Assembly (NCBI RefSeq): GCF_003814875.1
Contig: NZ_RKQF01000001.1
Location: forward strand, 2,108,001 to 2,172,000
Reading direction: 5' to 3'
From: Streptomyces sp. Ag109_O5-1
GTDB taxonomy: Bacteria > Actinomycetota > Actinomycetes > Streptomycetales > Streptomycetaceae
Length of the DNA: 64,000 bases
A program made the position numbers and the translations under genes. The notes beneath the pieces were generated by a model. It was given only the letters and a program-made list of their open reading frames with translations. It did not search any database and was not told the DNA's origin. Shown in pieces: positions 62,817-64,000 of the stretch. Numbering within the stretch: position 1 is the first letter of the stretch; every line of letters begins with the position of its first letter.

Positions 62817-64000
62817 GTGGTGCAGGTCGTGGTGTGGGCGGGGCGGGAGATGTGCACCGAGAGGTGGTCGGTGACCAGGGCGCGGCGGCGGGCGCAGGCT
62901 TCGGCGGTGGGGCCGGTGACGATCCAGTGCGCGAGGCGGTCGTCGATGCTGGCGTGGGGCGGTGCCGATACGTGGGTGCCGGTAGTGCGCGTCCACACGA
63001 ACCGTTCCAGCCAGACCTGTTCGCGCAGGGTTCCGTGCAGGGCGAGGTGTTCGATGCGGCCGGGGTGTTCGGGGTAGAGGAAGCCGATCGCGGCCGCGTC
63101 GGCGCGGCTGGGGGTCAGATCGGGTGTGCCGCCCGCGGCGACGGCGGCGAGGGCCTTGGGGAGGTTGATGCCGGTGGCCTCCTCGACGAGGAGGGGGATG
63201 AGGTCGCCGGCAGGGCGTCCGTTGACCTCGATGATGCGGGGTCCGTCGGGGCTGAGCCGGAGTTCGATGTGCAGGACGGCCCGGGTGATGCCGAGGGCGC
63301 GTACGGCGGCGGTGACGACGAAGGCGAGGACCGGGTCGGTGAGCAGAGGGTCGGCCGCGTCGACGCTGTGGGCTACTTCCTGGAACTGTGGTTCGGGGCC
63401 CAGGGACTTGCGGGTCACCGCGGCGATCCGGACGTGTTCGGGGTTGTCGAGGACGACGGCCTCGACACTGATTTCGGGGCCGGGTATGTACTCCTCGACC
63501 AGGACGCCGGGCACGGCCCAGCCTTCGAGGCCGAGCACGCTGTCCGTCAGGGCCCGGCCGACCGCGGCGCGGACGTCCTCGTCGCTGTCGGCCCGCAGGA
63601 CGCCGGCGCTTCCCGCGTGGCCGCGTGGCTTGACGACGACGGGGTAGCCCAGCTCGTCGGCGATCTTAACCGCTTGGTCCGTGTCCGCGGCCAGGTAGGA
63701 CAGTGCCGAGGGGACACCGTGCTCGGCCAACAGGCGCCTCGTGGTCGCCTTGTCCCGGCAGGCGCCGGCCGCCGCCGGGGTCAGTCCGGGCAGGCCGAGC
63801 AGGTGGGCGGTGCCCGCCGCCAGCTGCACGAAATGTTCCATGTAGGTGGTGATGCCGACTGCGCGGTGGCGGGCCGCGAGCGTGGTGAGCTGCGCGCTGG
63901 CGGACTCGGTGTCGCGCAGGTTGATCCTGGCGTGCGCGTGCGTGTAGGGGATGGCCCAGCTCGGCGGGTTCTCGTCGACGAGCACCACGGGCCTGGCGCG
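62813..64000 (-). CDS. ATP-grasp carboxylate-amine ligase, 5' end beyond the window
   Basis: At least 395 residues; the frame is open to the right edge. Motifs are DKATTRRLLAEHGVPSALSY, YPVVVKPRGHAGSAGVLRAD (the flexible ATP loop), VLVEEYIPGPEISVEAVVLD (grasp strand), RAVLHIELRL and PRIIEVNGRPAGDLIPLLVE (the metal-binding ExNxRxxGD motif). This is the pattern of L-amino-acid ligases and related amide-forming enzymes. It is translationally coupled to the second ATP-grasp gene, suggesting two successive ligations on one substrate. The rest of the pathway must lie to the right of the window. Confidence 0.85.
   Translation of the reverse strand, partial: RARPVVLVDENPPSWAIPYTHAHARINLRDTESASAQLTTLAARHRAVGITTYMEHFVQLAAGTAHLLGLPGLTPAAAGACRDKATTRRLLAEHGVPSALSYLAADTDQAVKIADELGYPVVVKPRGHAGSAGVLRADSDEDVRAAVGRALTDSVLGLEGWAVPGVLVEEYIPGPEISVEAVVLDNPEHVRIAAVTRKSLGPEPQFQEVAHSVDAADPLLTDPVLAFVVTAAVRALGITRAVLHIELRLSPDGPRIIEVNGRPAGDLIPLLVEEATGINLPKALAAVAAGGTPDLTPSRADAAAIGFLYPEHPGRIEHLALHGTLREQVWLERFVWTRTTGTHVSAPPHASIDDRLAHWIVTGPTAEACARRRALVTDHLSVHISRPAHTTTCTT

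Overview
The window is high-GC actinomycete DNA, almost certainly Streptomyces. Supporting signs are GC-rich third codon positions, many GTG starts, start/stop overlaps (ATGA, GTGA), a cebR-cebEFG-bglC cellobiose locus with its TGGGAGCGCTCCCA operator, a WhiB remnant and a DUF6233-type protein. The left 38 kb is mostly metabolic and biosynthetic. From about 38 to 61 kb the DNA is a plasmid-like accessory region full of insertion sequences and broken genes, as in a Streptomyces chromosome arm or an integrated or linear plasmid.

Layout. (1) 1-4.7 kb, minus strand: the edge of a C7-cyclitol pathway of the validamycin/acarbose type, with a small epimerase-like protein, 2-epi-5-epi-valiolone synthase, a sugar-1-phosphate nucleotidyltransferase, a ROK-family kinase and a reductase that runs off the left edge. 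The last four genes are packed with 1-4 nt between or overlapping. (2) 5.1-7.1 kb: a Nudix hydrolase, a gutted MFS transporter, and C-terminal scraps of a LacI regulator and an aldo/keto reductase. (3) 7.4-13.7 kb: the cebR, cebE, cebF, cebG, bglC cellobiose import and hydrolysis locus with two operators. (4) 13.9-15.1 kb: IS630 and IS5-like remnants. (5) 15.3-23.9 kb, minus strand: an uncharacterised operon (radical SAM, flavin monooxygenase, MFS exporter, glycosyltransferase/PIG-L fusion, GH3 glucosidase). Its last four genes are joined by GTGA overlaps, and a perfect CebR-type operator lies 138 bp upstream of its first gene. (6) 25.9-37.8 kb: a second PRPP synthetase, a LuxR-type regulator, and a plus-strand run of extended SDR, UbiA-type polyprenyl-phosphate phosphoribosyltransferase, two GT2 enzymes, a membrane endonuclease/exonuclease/phosphatase protein, an LPG-synthase-like membrane protein, GalU and an aldo/keto reductase. 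This looks like a pathway for a polyprenyl-phosphate-linked pentofuranose glycan. Another CebR-type operator lies between the regulator and the PRPP synthetase. (7) 37.9-53 kb: transposase fragments, a frameshifted plasmid-type HTH protein, a ParA/ParB-like partition operon with a candidate centromere, IS256 and IS110 elements, small plasmid-type proteins and a MazF toxin whose antitoxin is fused to TPR repeats. (8) 53.1-61.1 kb: a WhiB remnant, an AbiJ-like nuclease gene split by a 235-bp terminal-inverted-repeat element, an IS5 element carrying a DUF2283 passenger and itself interrupted by an IS110 element, a dead ATP-dependent DNA ligase, a PIN/DUF4935-like protein and a truncated endonuclease VII. 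(9) 61.5-64 kb, minus strand: two coupled ATP-grasp ligases that run off the right edge.

The common thread may be cellobiose. Identical or near-identical 14-bp palindromes sit at cebE, bglC, the radical-SAM operon and upstream of the PRPP synthetase, so a CebR-like repressor may tie plant-polymer breakdown products to two otherwise unrelated biosynthetic gene sets. All functions are read from sequence motifs recognised by eye; no database search was run.
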